13,981 nucleotides of DNA from Actinomycetes bacterium. GTDB taxonomy: Bacteria > Actinomycetota > Actinomycetes > Actinomycetales > Cellulomonadaceae. Shown one piece after another: positions 1 to 7,549 of this stretch (within the stretch, counting starts at the first letter, position 1; the number at the start of each line of letters is the position of its first letter). The DNA is taken from contig JAEWOA010000295.1 of assembly GCA_023461115.1 (NCBI GenBank), positions 1 to 13,981 on the forward strand, written 5' to 3'. The notes under the pieces are model-generated. The model saw nothing but the letters and a program-made list of their open reading frames with translations. It ran no database searches and was not told the DNA's origin. The translations under genes and the position numbers were made by a program.

Positions 1-3000
1 GCGACACGGTCGCGCGCCGCCTCGCGGTGTTCCGCAGGCTCGCGCACCCCACACCGCAGGACGGCCCCACGGGCCGGATCCGCGTGCTCGTCGTGCCGGT
101 GCGCGCGCTGCTGCAGCCGGTGGTCGCGGGCCTGGGGGACCTGGAGCCCGTGGAGATCGCGGTGGGCGACCGCGTGGACCTCGACGACCTCACACAGCGC
201 CTGGTCGACGCCGCGTACAGCCGCGTCGACATGGTGGAGAAGCGCGGCGAGTTCGCGGTGCGCGGCGGCATCCTGGACGTGTTCCCGCCCACCGAGGACC
301 ACCCGCTGCGCGTGGAGCTGTGGGGCGAGGACGTCGAGGAGGTCCGCTGGTTCTCGGTCGCGGACCAGCGCAGCCTCGAGGTCGCGGCGCACGGCGTGTG
401 GGCGCCGCCGTGCCGCGAGATCCTGCTGACCGACGACGTGCGCCGACGCGCCGCGAACCTGGTGCCGCAGCTCCCGGGCGCGGTGGACCTGCTGGACAAG
501 CTCGCCGCGGGCATCGCGGTCGAGGGCATGGAGTCGCTCGCGCCCGCGCTCGTCGACGCGATGGTCCCGGTGTTGGACCTGGTGCCCGACGACGCGCTGC
601 TGGTCCTGGTGGACCCCGAGCGCATCCGCCGCCGCGCGCACGACCTCGTCGCGACGACGCAGGAGTTCCTCGAGGCCGCCTGGACGTCGGCCGCCGCGGG
701 CGCCGCGACGCCGTTGGACCTGTCGGCCGCGAGCTTCGCGGGCTTCGCCGAGGTGCGCGCGCTCGCGCAGGTGCGCGGGCTGGGCTGGTGGACGCTCTCG
801 GGCTTCACGTTGGAGGCCGCCGACGACGAGGGCGACGAGGCGATCCGCGGCGACGACGGCGTGCGCACGCTGGTCGTGCAGGCCCGCGACGTCGAGCGGT
901 ACCGCGGCGAGGTGGCCCGCGCGCTGGCCGACGTCCGGGCGCTGCAGCAGGCCGGGTGGCGCCTGGTGCTGGCCACCGAGGGGCACGGGCCGGCGCAGCG
1001 GATGGTCGAGCAGCTCAAGGCCGCGGACACTCCCGCGCGCCTGGTCGCGGGTCTCGACGACGAGCCCGAGGGCGGCGTCGTGCTGGTCACGCCCGCGCCC
1101 GTGGGGCCGGGTTTCGTCGCCGACGCGTTGAGGCTCGCGGTGTTCTCCGAGGCGGACCTGACAGGCCGCGCCGGCTCGAGCACCAAGGACATGCGGCGCA
1201 TGCCGAGCCGGCGCCGCAACGTCGTCGACCCGCTGCAGTTGCGCGCGGGAGACCACGTGGTGCACGAGCAGCACGGCGTCGGGCGGTTCGTCGAGCTCAT
1301 GCAGCGCACGATCGGGACCGGGGCCGCAGCCGCGACGCGCGAGTACATGGTGATCGAGTACGCGAGCAGCAAGCGCGGCCAGCCGGGGGACCGGCTGTTC
1401 GTGCCCACCGACCAGCTCGACCAGGTGACCAAGTACGTGGGCGGCGAGGCGCCGTCGCTGTCGAAGATGGGCGGCTCCGACTGGGCCAAGACGAAGGGCC
1501 GTGCCAAGCGCGCGGTCAAGGAGATCGCGGCCGAGCTGATCAGGTTGTACAGCGCGCGCATGGCGACCTCGGGGCACTCGTTCAGCGCGGACACGCCCTG
1601 GCAGCGCGAGCTCGAGGACGCGTTCGCGTACATCGAGACGCCCGACCAGGCCGCGACGATCGACGAGGTCAAGGCCGACATGGAGAAGCCGATCCCCATG
1701 GACCGGCTGGTGTGCGGCGACGTCGGCTACGGCAAGACCGAGATCGCGGTGCGCGCGGCGTTCAAGGCGGTGCAGGACGGCAAGCAGGTCGCGGTCCTGG
1801 TGCCGACGACGCTGCTGGTCCAGCAGCACCTGGACACGTTCGCCGAGCGCTACAGCGCCTTCCCCGTGACCGTGAGGGCGTTGTCGCGGTTCCAGTCCGC
1901 CAAGGAGTCCAAGGAGATCGTCGAGGGGCTGGGCGACGGGTCGGTGGACGTCGTGATCGGCACGCACCGGCTCATCACGGGCGGCGTGCGGTTCAAGGAC
2001 CTGGGGCTCGTCGTCATCGACGAGGAGCAGCGCTTCGGCGTCGAGCACAAGGAGACCCTGAAGGCGCTGCGCACCAACGTCGACGTGCTGGCCATGAGCG
2101 CGACCCCGATTCCGCGCACGCTCGAGATGGCCGTGACCGGCATCCGCGAGATGTCCACGCTGGCCACGCCGCCCGAGGAGCGGCACCCGGTGCTCACCTT
2201 CGTCGGCGCGTACGAGGAGAAGCAGATCTCCGCGGCCATCCGCCGCGAGCTGCTGCGCGAGGGCCAGGTGTTCTACATCCACAACAAGGTGGACTCGATC
2301 GAGCGCGCGGCCTCGCGCCTGGGCGAGCTGGTGCCCGAGGCCCGAATCGCGGTGGCCCACGGCAAGATGAACGAGCACCAGCTGGAGCGCGTGATCGTCG
2401 ACTTCTGGGAGAAGCGGTTCGACGTGCTGGTGTGCACGACGATCGTCGAGACCGGCCTGGACATCTCCAACGCCAACACCCTGATCCTGGAGCGCGCCGA
2501 CCTGCTGGGCCTCTCGCAGCTCCACCAGCTGCGCGGCCGCGTGGGACGCGGGCGCGAGCGCGCGTACGCCTACTTCCTGTACCCGCCCGAGAAGCCGCTC
2601 ACCGAGACGGCTCACGACCGCCTGCAGACGATCGCCGCCAACACCGACCTCGGCGCCGGCATGGCCGTGGCCATGAAGGACCTGGAGATCCGCGGCGCCG
2701 GCAACCTGCTGGGCGGCGAGCAGTCCGGGCACATCGAGGGCGTGGGATTCGACCTCTACATCCGCATGGTCGGGGAGGCGGTCGCGGCGTTCCGCGACGA
2801 CACCCCGGAGGAGCAGCCCGACGTCACGATCGAGCTCCCGGTCGACGCGCACATCCCGCACGACTACATCGCGCACGAGCGCCTGCGCCTGGAGGCGTAC
2901 CGCAAGATCGCGGCCGCCGCGGACAAGGCCGCGCTCGACGAGGTGCGGGCCGAGCTCGGCGACCGCTACGGCGCCGTGCCTGCCGCCGTGGAGAACCTGT

Positions 3001-3314
3001 TCCACGTCGCGGTGTTCCGCCAGCACGTGCGCTCGGTGGGCCTCACCGACGTCACGGCCCAGGGCAAGTTCGTGCGGTTCGCGCCGGTCGAGCTGCCCGA
3101 GTCGTCGCAGCTGCGGCTCAAGCGGCTCTACCCCGGCGCGATCCTCAAGCCCGCGATCCGCACCGTGCTCGTGCCCTTCCCGACGACCGCGCGCATCGGC
3201 GGCAAGCCGCTGCACGGCGACGCGCTGCTGGCCTGGGCCGAGCAGTTCATCGGCGCGGTGATCCGCGGCGATGTCGCGGCGGCCGCGACCGTGGGGACCG
3301 CGCGCGAGCGGTGA
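1..3314 (+). CDS. mfd: Transcription-repair coupling factor Mfd (5' end cut off by the window)
   Basis: This is the ATP-dependent translocase that pushes stalled RNA polymerase off damaged DNA and recruits UvrA for nucleotide excision repair. The reading frame is open from base 3, so the gene starts upstream. About 1,100 residues are visible, against roughly 1,150-1,230 in known Mfd proteins. In order I see a UvrB-like N-terminal region (for example GGILDVFPP near 265-291), a poorly conserved middle, and the RNA-polymerase-interacting CarD-like segment (GDHVVHEQHGVGRF, about 1250-1290). The helicase core follows: Walker A GDVGYGKT at 1716-1739, Walker B DEEQ at 2019-2030, SATPIPRT near 2100, and the motif VI/TRG region QLHQLRGRVGRGRERAYAYF near 2520. 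The C-terminal UvrA-masking domain ends the protein. The GTG at 27 is only the first possible start inside the window, not the true one. All expected motifs are intact and there is no frameshift. It ends 9 bp before the convergent pckG stop. Confidence 0.97.
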   Translation, partial: DTVARRLAVFRRLAHPTPQDGPTGRIRVLVVPVRALLQPVVAGLGDLEPVEIAVGDRVDLDDLTQRLVDAAYSRVDMVEKRGEFAVRGGILDVFPPTEDHPLRVELWGEDVEEVRWFSVADQRSLEVAAHGVWAPPCREILLTDDVRRRAANLVPQLPGAVDLLDKLAAGIAVEGMESLAPALVDAMVPVLDLVPDDALLVLVDPERIRRRAHDLVATTQEFLEAAWTSAAAGAATPLDLSAASFAGFAEVRALAQVRGLGWWTLSGFTLEAADDEGDEAIRGDDGVRTLVVQARDVERYRGEVARALADVRALQQAGWRLVLATEGHGPAQRMVEQLKAADTPARLVAGLDDEPEGGVVLVTPAPVGPGFVADALRLAVFSEADLTGRAGSSTKDMRRMPSRRRNVVDPLQLRAGDHVVHEQHGVGRFVELMQRTIGTGAAAATREYMVIEYASSKRGQPGDRLFVPTDQLDQVTKYVGGEAPSLSKMGGSDWAKTKGRAKRAVKEIAAELIRLYSARMATSGHSFSADTPWQRELEDAFAYIETPDQAATIDEVKADMEKPIPMDRLVCGDVGYGKTEIAVRAAFKAVQDGKQVAVLVPTTLLVQQHLDTFAERYSAFPVTVRALSRFQSAKESKEIVEGLGDGSVDVVIGTHRLITGGVRFKDLGLVVIDEEQRFGVEHKETLKALRTNVDVLAMSATPIPRTLEMAVTGIREMSTLATPPEERHPVLTFVGAYEEKQISAAIRRELLREGQVFYIHNKVDSIERAASRLGELVPEARIAVAHGKMNEHQLERVIVDFWEKRFDVLVCTTIVETGLDISNANTLILERADLLGLSQLHQLRGRVGRGRERAYAYFLYPPEKPLTETAHDRLQTIAANTDLGAGMAVAMKDLEIRGAGNLLGGEQSGHIEGVGFDLYIRMVGEAVAAFRDDTPEEQPDVTIELPVDAHIPHDYIAHERLRLEAYRKIAAAADKAALDEVRAELGDRYGAVPAAVENLFHVAVFRQHVRSVGLTDVTAQGKFVRFAPVELPESSQLRLKRLYPGAILKPAIRTVLVPFPTTARIGGKPLHGDALLAWAEQFIGAVIRGDVAAAATVGTARER

Positions 3315-3323
3315 GGCGGTTGG

Positions 3324-5216
3324 TCAGCGGGCCGGCTGCTCCTGGATCAGTCGCTCCCGCAGGAGTGCGAGCTGGGCGCGCAGTGCCGTGGGCACCCGGT
3401 CGCCGAACTGCGCGAAGAAGTCGTCGGTGAGGTCCGCCTCGGCCAGCCACGCCTCGGGCTCGACAGCGAAGAGCTGGTCGAGCGCGTGCTGCGTCAGGCC
3501 CAGCCCGTCGGTGTCGAGCGCGCCCGGCGCGGGCAGCATCCCCACCGGGCTGGGGACGGCGCGCTCGTCGAGACCGCCGCCGTGGCCGCCGCGCGCGGAC
3601 TCGATCTGGCCCACCATCCACGCCAGCACGCGCGAGTTCTCACCGAAGCCCGGCCACAGGAACCGGCCGTCGTCGCCCTTGCGGAACCAGTTCACGCCGA
3701 AGACGAGCGGGCGCCCCTCGGGCGTCAGCGACGAGCCGACACGCAGCCAGTGCGCCCAGTGGTCGGCCATGTTGTAGCCGCAGAACGGGAGCATCGCGAA
3801 CGGGTCGCGGCGCAGCGCGCCGACCGTCCCCTCGGCGGCGGCGGTCTGCTCGGACGCGACCGTGGCGCCCAGGAACACGCCGTGCTCCCAGTTCAGCGCG
3901 CGGGTCACGAGCGGCACGTTGGTGGCGCGGCGGCCGCCGAAGACGATCGCGTCGAGCGGCACGCCCTCGGGGTCGTCCCACACCGGCGCGATCGTCGGGC
4001 ACTGCGCCGCGGCGACCGTGAAGCGCGAGTTGGGGTGGGCGGCGACGCGGCCGGACTCCCGGCCGAGCTCAGGTGTCCACGACTCGCCACGCCAGTCGGT
4101 CAGGTGGGCAGGGGCCTCGTCGGTCAGGCCCTCCCACCAGACGTCGCCGTCGTCGGTGAGCGCCACGTTGGTGAAGATGGTGTCGCGCGTGAGGGTCGCG
4201 ATCGCGGCCGGGTTGGTCGCGGCGCCCGTGCCCGGAGCGACGCCGAAGAACCCGGCCTCGGGGTTGATCGCGTACAGCCGGCCGTCCGCGCCGGGACGCA
4301 GCCACGCGATGTCGTCGCCGATCGTCTCGACCGTCCAGCCGGGCAGCGACGGGCGCATCATCGCGAAGTTCGTCTTGCCGCACGCCGAGGGGAACGCCGC
4401 GGCCACGTGGTAGCGGCGGCCGAGCGGCGAGGTCACGCGGACCAGCAGCATGTGCTCGGCGAGCCAGCCCTCGTCGCGGCCGATCGCGGACGCGATGCGC
4501 AGCGCGAAGCACTTCTTGCCGAGCAGCGCGTTGCCGCCGTAGCCCGACCCGTAGGACCAGATCTCCCGGGTCTGCGGGAAGTGGACGATGTACTTGGTGG
4601 AGTTGCAGGGCCACGCCACGTCGTCGGCACGGGCGCCGTCCGCGGAGACGAGCGGCGCGCCCACCGAGTGCACCGCGGGGACGAACGGCGCGCCGCCCTC
4701 GATGAGCTCGAGCGCCGCGGCGCCCATGCGCGTCATCAAGCCCATGCTCACGACGACGTACGGCGAGTCGGTGACCTCCACGCCGAGCCACGACAGCGGG
4801 CCGCCGACCGGGCCCATCGAGAACGGCACCACGTACATGGTCCGGCCGCGCATGGCGCCCGTGAACACCCCGGCGAGCTCGGCGCGCATCGCGGCCGGCT
4901 CGCGCCAGTTGTTCGTCGGGCCGGCGTCCTGCTCGTCGCGCGAGCAGATGAACGTGCGCGACTCGACGCGCGCGACGTCGGACGGGTCGGAGCGCGCCAG
5001 GTACGAGCCGGGCCGCAGCTCGGGGTTGAGGGGGAGCAGCGTGCCGTCGGCGACGAGTCGGGCGGTCAGCCGCTCGCGCTCGTCGTCGGAGCCGTCACAC
5101 CAGACCACCTGGTCCGGCTCGAGGAGGCCGGCGAGCTCGGCGACCCACTCGTGGACCGCGCCGGCGATCGGGGCGGCCGGCAGGGTGGGTGTGGGGGCGA
5201 GCGTGGCGGTCGGCAT
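3324..5216 (-). CDS. pckG: Phosphoenolpyruvate carboxykinase (GTP)
   Basis: This enzyme interconverts oxaloacetate plus GTP with phosphoenolpyruvate, CO2 and GDP, the entry step of gluconeogenesis, in the cytoplasm. The 630-residue length fits the GTP-type family of about 600-620. Visible hallmarks are the family signature FPSACGKTN at residues 275-283 (P-loop Lys281/Thr282 and the reactive Cys279), DDIAW at 301-305 in the metal-binding kinase-2 segment, GKKCFALR at 233-240, SRDEQDAGPTNNW at 92-104, YVVPFSMGP at 128-136, and the guanine-binding region NWFRK (509-513) with WPGFGENSRVLAW (521-533). The ATG at 5216 is supported by AGGAG (complement of 5222-5226) five bases upstream. The first 20 or so residues are Ala/Pro/Thr-rich and poorly conserved. 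It is transcribed divergently from the RamB-like regulator, and the two palindromes between them could control both genes. A shadow frame on the opposite strand is long but has no recognisable protein. Confidence 0.98.
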   Translation of the reverse strand: MPTATLAPTPTLPAAPIAGAVHEWVAELAGLLEPDQVVWCDGSDDERERLTARLVADGTLLPLNPELRPGSYLARSDPSDVARVESRTFICSRDEQDAGPTNNWREPAAMRAELAGVFTGAMRGRTMYVVPFSMGPVGGPLSWLGVEVTDSPYVVVSMGLMTRMGAAALELIEGGAPFVPAVHSVGAPLVSADGARADDVAWPCNSTKYIVHFPQTREIWSYGSGYGGNALLGKKCFALRIASAIGRDEGWLAEHMLLVRVTSPLGRRYHVAAAFPSACGKTNFAMMRPSLPGWTVETIGDDIAWLRPGADGRLYAINPEAGFFGVAPGTGAATNPAAIATLTRDTIFTNVALTDDGDVWWEGLTDEAPAHLTDWRGESWTPELGRESGRVAAHPNSRFTVAAAQCPTIAPVWDDPEGVPLDAIVFGGRRATNVPLVTRALNWEHGVFLGATVASEQTAAAEGTVGALRRDPFAMLPFCGYNMADHWAHWLRVGSSLTPEGRPLVFGVNWFRKGDDGRFLWPGFGENSRVLAWMVGQIESARGGHGGGLDERAVPSPVGMLPAPGALDTDGLGLTQHALDQLFAVEPEAWLAEADLTDDFFAQFGDRVPTALRAQLALLRERLIQEQPAR

Positions 5217-5307
5217 CGTGGCTCCTGGGGATGTGCGTCCGAGGGTGCGTACAAGGCGGGCCGCGAACTCCTGCGGCTCTCTCCATCATTCGTCAACTCG
5301 AGCCCCG

Positions 5308-5323
5308 GCTACCGTGCGGTAAC
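5308..5323. promoter_or_regulatory. Candidate operator, copy 1: GCTACCGTGCGGTAAC
   Basis: The core TACCG-TG-CGGTA (5310-5321) is a perfect inverted repeat with a two-base centre. The whole 16-bp element recurs at 7479-7494 upstream of pntAB with only the two central bases changed. It lies in the pckG/regulator intergenic region, 92 bp from the pckG start and 39 bp from the GTG of the regulator gene. Read on the minus strand it is GTTAC-N6-GTAGC, which loosely resembles the GTnAC-N6-GnAAC half-site pair of actinobacterial GlnR. A TetR-type operator would look similar. Which protein binds it cannot be told from the sequence. Confidence 0.5.
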
Positions 5324-5325
5324 GG

Positions 5326-5349
5326 TGTCAAGTTTCGCGATTCTTGACA
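5326..5349. promoter_or_regulatory. 24-bp palindrome just upstream of the RamB-like gene
   Basis: The arms TGTCAAG (5326-5332) and CTTGACA (5343-5349) are perfect reverse complements. The centre TCGCGA (5335-5340) is itself palindromic about the same axis, so 20 of 24 positions are symmetric; only the TT pairs at 5333-5334 and 5341-5342 break it. It ends 12 bp before the regulator's GTG. On the minus strand the left arm contains TTGACA, which could also be read as a -35 hexamer toward pckG, but I see no good -10 at the right spacing. Autoregulation by the adjacent HTH protein, perhaps together with control of pckG, is the natural reading. This is inference from position. Confidence 0.5.
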
Positions 5350-5361
5350 TATGGTGAAGCC

Positions 5362-6825
5362 GTGACGACGACCGACGGCCTGACCCTCGGACGGCGCATC
5401 CGGCACCTGCGGACCGCGCGCGGCCTGACCCTGGACGACCTCGGCGGTCTCGTCGGGGTCACGCCCAGCCTGCTGTCGCTGATCGAGAACGGCCGACGAG
5501 AGCCCCGCCTGCAGCTCCTGCGGCAGATCGCCGACGCGCTCGGCGCGAGCGTCAACGACCTGCTCGACCCCGAGCCGCCGTCGCGGCGCGCGGCTCTGGA
5601 GATCCAGCTCGACCGCGCGCAGCGCGACGGCATCTTCGGCCGCCTCGGCCTGCCGTACGTCAAACCCGGCAAGAGCCTGCCGGTGCCGGTGCTGGAGCAG
5701 CTCGTCGGCCTGCACGCCGAGCTGGCGCGGCGTGAGCTGCAGGCCGTGGCCACTCCCGAGGAGGCGCGCCGCGCCAACACCCAGATCCGCCTCGACCGCC
5801 AGGCCCGCGACAACCACCTGCCCGACCTCGAGGCGCTCGCCGAGCGCATGGCCCGCGCCGCGGGCTACTCGTCGGGACCCCTGACGCACCGCACAGTGTG
5901 GCGCATGGCCGAGCAGCTCGGCCTGGAGATCAGGCACGTCGAGGACCTGCCCAACTCCACCCGCACGGTCACGGACCTCGAGCACGGCCGCATCTACCTG
6001 CCCCCCGCCTCGGCGCCCGGCGGGCACGGCCTGCGCTCGCTCGCGCTGCAGGCCATGGCGCACCGCGTGCTGGGGCACGAGCGGCCCTCGTCGTACGAGG
6101 AGTTCCTGCGCCAGCGCATGGAGATCACCTACTTCGCGTCCGGCTGCCTCATGCCGCAGACCGCGGCCGTCGAGTTCCTCGCGCGCCGCAAGAAGGACAA
6201 GGAGCTCGCGATCGAGGACTTCCGCGACGCGTTCGGGGTGACCCACGAGGCCGCGGCGCAGCGGTTCACCAGCCTGGCCACGCACCACCTGGACATCCGG
6301 GTGCACTTCCTGCGCGTGTCCGACGACGGCTCGATCTACCGCGCGTACGCCAACGACGGCCTGCCGATGCCCGTCGACGTCACGGGCGCGATCGAGGGGC
6401 AGATCGTGTGCCGGCAGTGGGGGGTGCGGGCCGCGCTCGCGCGCCGCGACCACGCCACCGAGGCTTACCAGTACACCGACACCCCCGCGGGCACGTTCTG
6501 GTGCTCGACGCAGGCGGGCGTCTCCAGCACCGGGCGCTTCGCGCTCGCGATCGGCGTGCCGTTCGCGTCCGCCAAGTGGTTCCGCGGCCGCGACACCCAG
6601 GTGCGGCGGCGGTCGACGTGTCCCGACGAGAGCTGCTGCCGGCGCCCCCCGGCCGACGCGGCCGTCCGGTGGGCGGACAAGTCCTGGCCGTCGGCGCGCA
6701 TCCACCAGCACGTGTTCTCGGCGCTGCCCACGGGCGACTTCCCCGGCGTGGACGCGTCCGAGGTGTACTCGTTCCTGGACCGGCACGCGCCCGCGGACGC
6801 GGCCGACGACGACGCGACGCGCTGA
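5362..6825 (+). CDS. RamB/ScfR-like XRE-family transcriptional regulator
   Basis: This is a 487-residue regulator with an N-terminal Cro/C1-type helix-turn-helix (about residues 9-62; TLDDLGGLVGVTPSLLSLIE contains the HTH). A central region resembles the IrrE/ImmA domain (about 150-270), and a long C-terminal region resembles DUF2083 (about 280-475). This architecture is that of the short-chain fatty acyl regulators, including RamB of Corynebacterium, which controls acetate metabolism genes. The zinc-protease motif HExxH is not intact: the corresponding stretch reads QAMAHRVLGH (230-239), so proteolysis looks unlikely. Six cysteines lie at 262, 350, 381, 420, 425 and 426; the last three form a cluster, C-x4-CC. 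I chose the GTG at 5362, which has a weak GGTGAAG upstream. An in-frame TTG at 5344 would add six residues but lies inside the palindrome and has no ribosome-binding site. Position opposite pckG suggests control of gluconeogenesis. The family is fairly certain; the ligand and targets are inferred. Confidence 0.88.
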   Translation: MTTTDGLTLGRRIRHLRTARGLTLDDLGGLVGVTPSLLSLIENGRREPRLQLLRQIADALGASVNDLLDPEPPSRRAALEIQLDRAQRDGIFGRLGLPYVKPGKSLPVPVLEQLVGLHAELARRELQAVATPEEARRANTQIRLDRQARDNHLPDLEALAERMARAAGYSSGPLTHRTVWRMAEQLGLEIRHVEDLPNSTRTVTDLEHGRIYLPPASAPGGHGLRSLALQAMAHRVLGHERPSSYEEFLRQRMEITYFASGCLMPQTAAVEFLARRKKDKELAIEDFRDAFGVTHEAAAQRFTSLATHHLDIRVHFLRVSDDGSIYRAYANDGLPMPVDVTGAIEGQIVCRQWGVRAALARRDHATEAYQYTDTPAGTFWCSTQAGVSSTGRFALAIGVPFASAKWFRGRDTQVRRRSTCPDESCCRRPPADAAVRWADKSWPSARIHQHVFSALPTGDFPGVDASEVYSFLDRHAPADAADDDATR

Positions 6826-6854
6826 CGCCTGCGCCCGGCCATGTCCGCTGGCCC

Positions 6855-6860
6855 TACTAT
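6855..6860 (+). promoter_or_regulatory. Probable -10 element TACTAT for the lipoprotein gene
   Basis: TACTAT fits the actinobacterial TANNNT -10 pattern and stands out in a GC-rich intergenic region. Transcription would start near 6867, leaving a leader of about 57 nt. No convincing -35 hexamer is visible upstream. Confidence 0.4.
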
Positions 6861-6869
6861 GGCGGCGGT

Positions 6870-6898
6870 CCGGCGCGCTCGACGACGAGCGGCGCCGG
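6870..6898 (+). other. Stable hairpin between the regulator and lipoprotein genes
   Basis: CCGGCGCGCTCG (6870-6881) pairs with 6886-6898 through 12 base pairs, with one bulged G at 6891 and the tetraloop ACGA. It begins about 10 bp after the candidate -10 and ends 13 bp before the GGAGG of the lipoprotein gene. It could therefore lie at the 5' end of that mRNA. It could instead be the terminator of the regulator gene, although no T-run follows it. Confidence 0.45.
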
Positions 6899-6923
6899 GG
6901 ATCGACGACACGGAGGTTCGACG

Positions 6924-7472
6924 ATGCGACGTGCGGTGCTGGGGCTGGCCGGGGCGCTTGTGGGCGCCGGACTGCTGGCAGGCTGCAGCGGGACTCCGGG
7001 CGCGGCCGCCGTCGTCGACGGCGTCGTCATCCCGCCGGCGGACCTGCGCGTGGCCACCGAACAGCTCGGCTCGCTGCTGCAGAACGTCTCGACGACGTCC
7101 GTCCTCTCGGTGATGATCCAGGAGCCCGCGATCCTCGCGGTCGCAGACGACCACGGCGTCGTCGCCTCCCGTGACGAGGCCGAGAAGCTGCTCGGCCAGG
7201 TCGCGGAGCAGAACAAGACGCCGCTGCCCGAGCTCGCGCCCGCGACGCTCGACGTCGCGCGCACCCTCATCTCGCAGGGCAAGCTCCAGGACCTCGGCCA
7301 GGACTCGATCGGCGACGAGATCGCCGAGCGGATCGCCGCGCTCGAGGTCGAGGTCAACCCGAGGTTCGGCACCGCCGGCGAGCAGCACATCGTCGAGGCC
7401 CCGGCGGCGCCCGCGTGGTTCGTCGCCGCGAAGGACGCCGGCGCCGACGTGGAGGCCCCGGCCTCGAAGTAG
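6924..7472 (+). CDS. Small lipoprotein with SurA-N-like sequence
   Basis: This is a 182-residue exported lipoprotein. MRR begins a short signal peptide with a hydrophobic stretch to residue 18, followed by the lipobox LAGC with the lipidated cysteine at residue 21. The segment AAVVDGVVIPPADL (about 28-41) resembles the opening strand of SurA-N-type chaperone domains. The rest is predicted mainly helical, and EVEVNPRFG near residue 147 recalls a conserved motif of actinobacterial SurA-N lipoproteins. There is no parvulin PPIase domain. The ATG at 6924 has GGAGG at 6912-6916. Such lipoproteins are commonly found close to mfd and eno in actinobacteria, which supports the call. The likely role is an envelope chaperone or secretion-related factor on the outer face of the membrane; the exact function is unknown. 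Confidence 0.8.
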   Translation: MRRAVLGLAGALVGAGLLAGCSGTPGAAAVVDGVVIPPADLRVATEQLGSLLQNVSTTSVLSVMIQEPAILAVADDHGVVASRDEAEKLLGQVAEQNKTPLPELAPATLDVARTLISQGKLQDLGQDSIGDEIAERIAALEVEVNPRFGTAGEQHIVEAPAAPAWFVAAKDAGADVEAPASK

Positions 7473-7478
7473 CCGATT

Positions 7479-7494
7479 GCTACCGCTCGGTAAC
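7479..7494. promoter_or_regulatory. Candidate operator, copy 2: GCTACCGCTCGGTAAC
   Basis: This matches the element at 5308-5323 at 14 of 16 positions and differs only in the central dinucleotide. TACCG-CT-CGGTA is a perfect inverted repeat. It starts 6 bp after the lipoprotein stop codon and lies about 240 bp upstream of the pntA start, so it is well placed to control pntAB if a promoter lies nearby. I do not see an unambiguous promoter overlapping it. Confidence 0.5.
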
Positions 7495-7504
7495 AATTCG
7501 GCCC

Positions 7505-7537
7505 GAACCGGCTGTGTGCATGCACGGATGCTGGTTC
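7505..7537 (+). other. Imperfect palindrome/hairpin in the pntA upstream region
   Basis: GAACCGGC (7505-7512) can pair with GCTGGTTC (7530-7537), eight pairs including one G-U. Nearly centred in the loop is the perfect 10-bp palindrome GTGCATGCAC (7516-7525). It may be the terminator of the lipoprotein gene (no T-run follows) or a protein-binding site. Confidence 0.35.
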
Positions 7538-7549
7538 ACTGTCCCGCGG

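Noticed and set aside
894..906. GCGGTACCGC palindrome inside mfd
   Set aside because: It resembles the shared operator in inverse orientation but lacks the spacing and lies in coding sequence.
320..3430. A 1,036-codon + strand frame overlapping mfd
   Set aside because: It is an Arg/Ala/Gly-rich out-of-frame translation of mfd with no domain.
5344..5349. TTGACA at 5344-5349 as a -35 hexamer for the regulator gene
   Set aside because: It is only 12 bp from the GTG, leaving no room for a -10. It is better explained as an arm of the palindrome.
3486..5357. A 623-codon open frame on the + strand opposite pckG
   Set aside because: It is a shadow frame produced by GC bias: Arg/Gly/Ala-rich, no recognisable domain, and fully antisense to a certain gene.
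5344..5361. TTG at 5344 as the start of the RamB-like gene
   Set aside because: It lies inside the 24-bp palindrome, has no ribosome-binding site and adds no conserved residues; the GTG at 5362 fits better.
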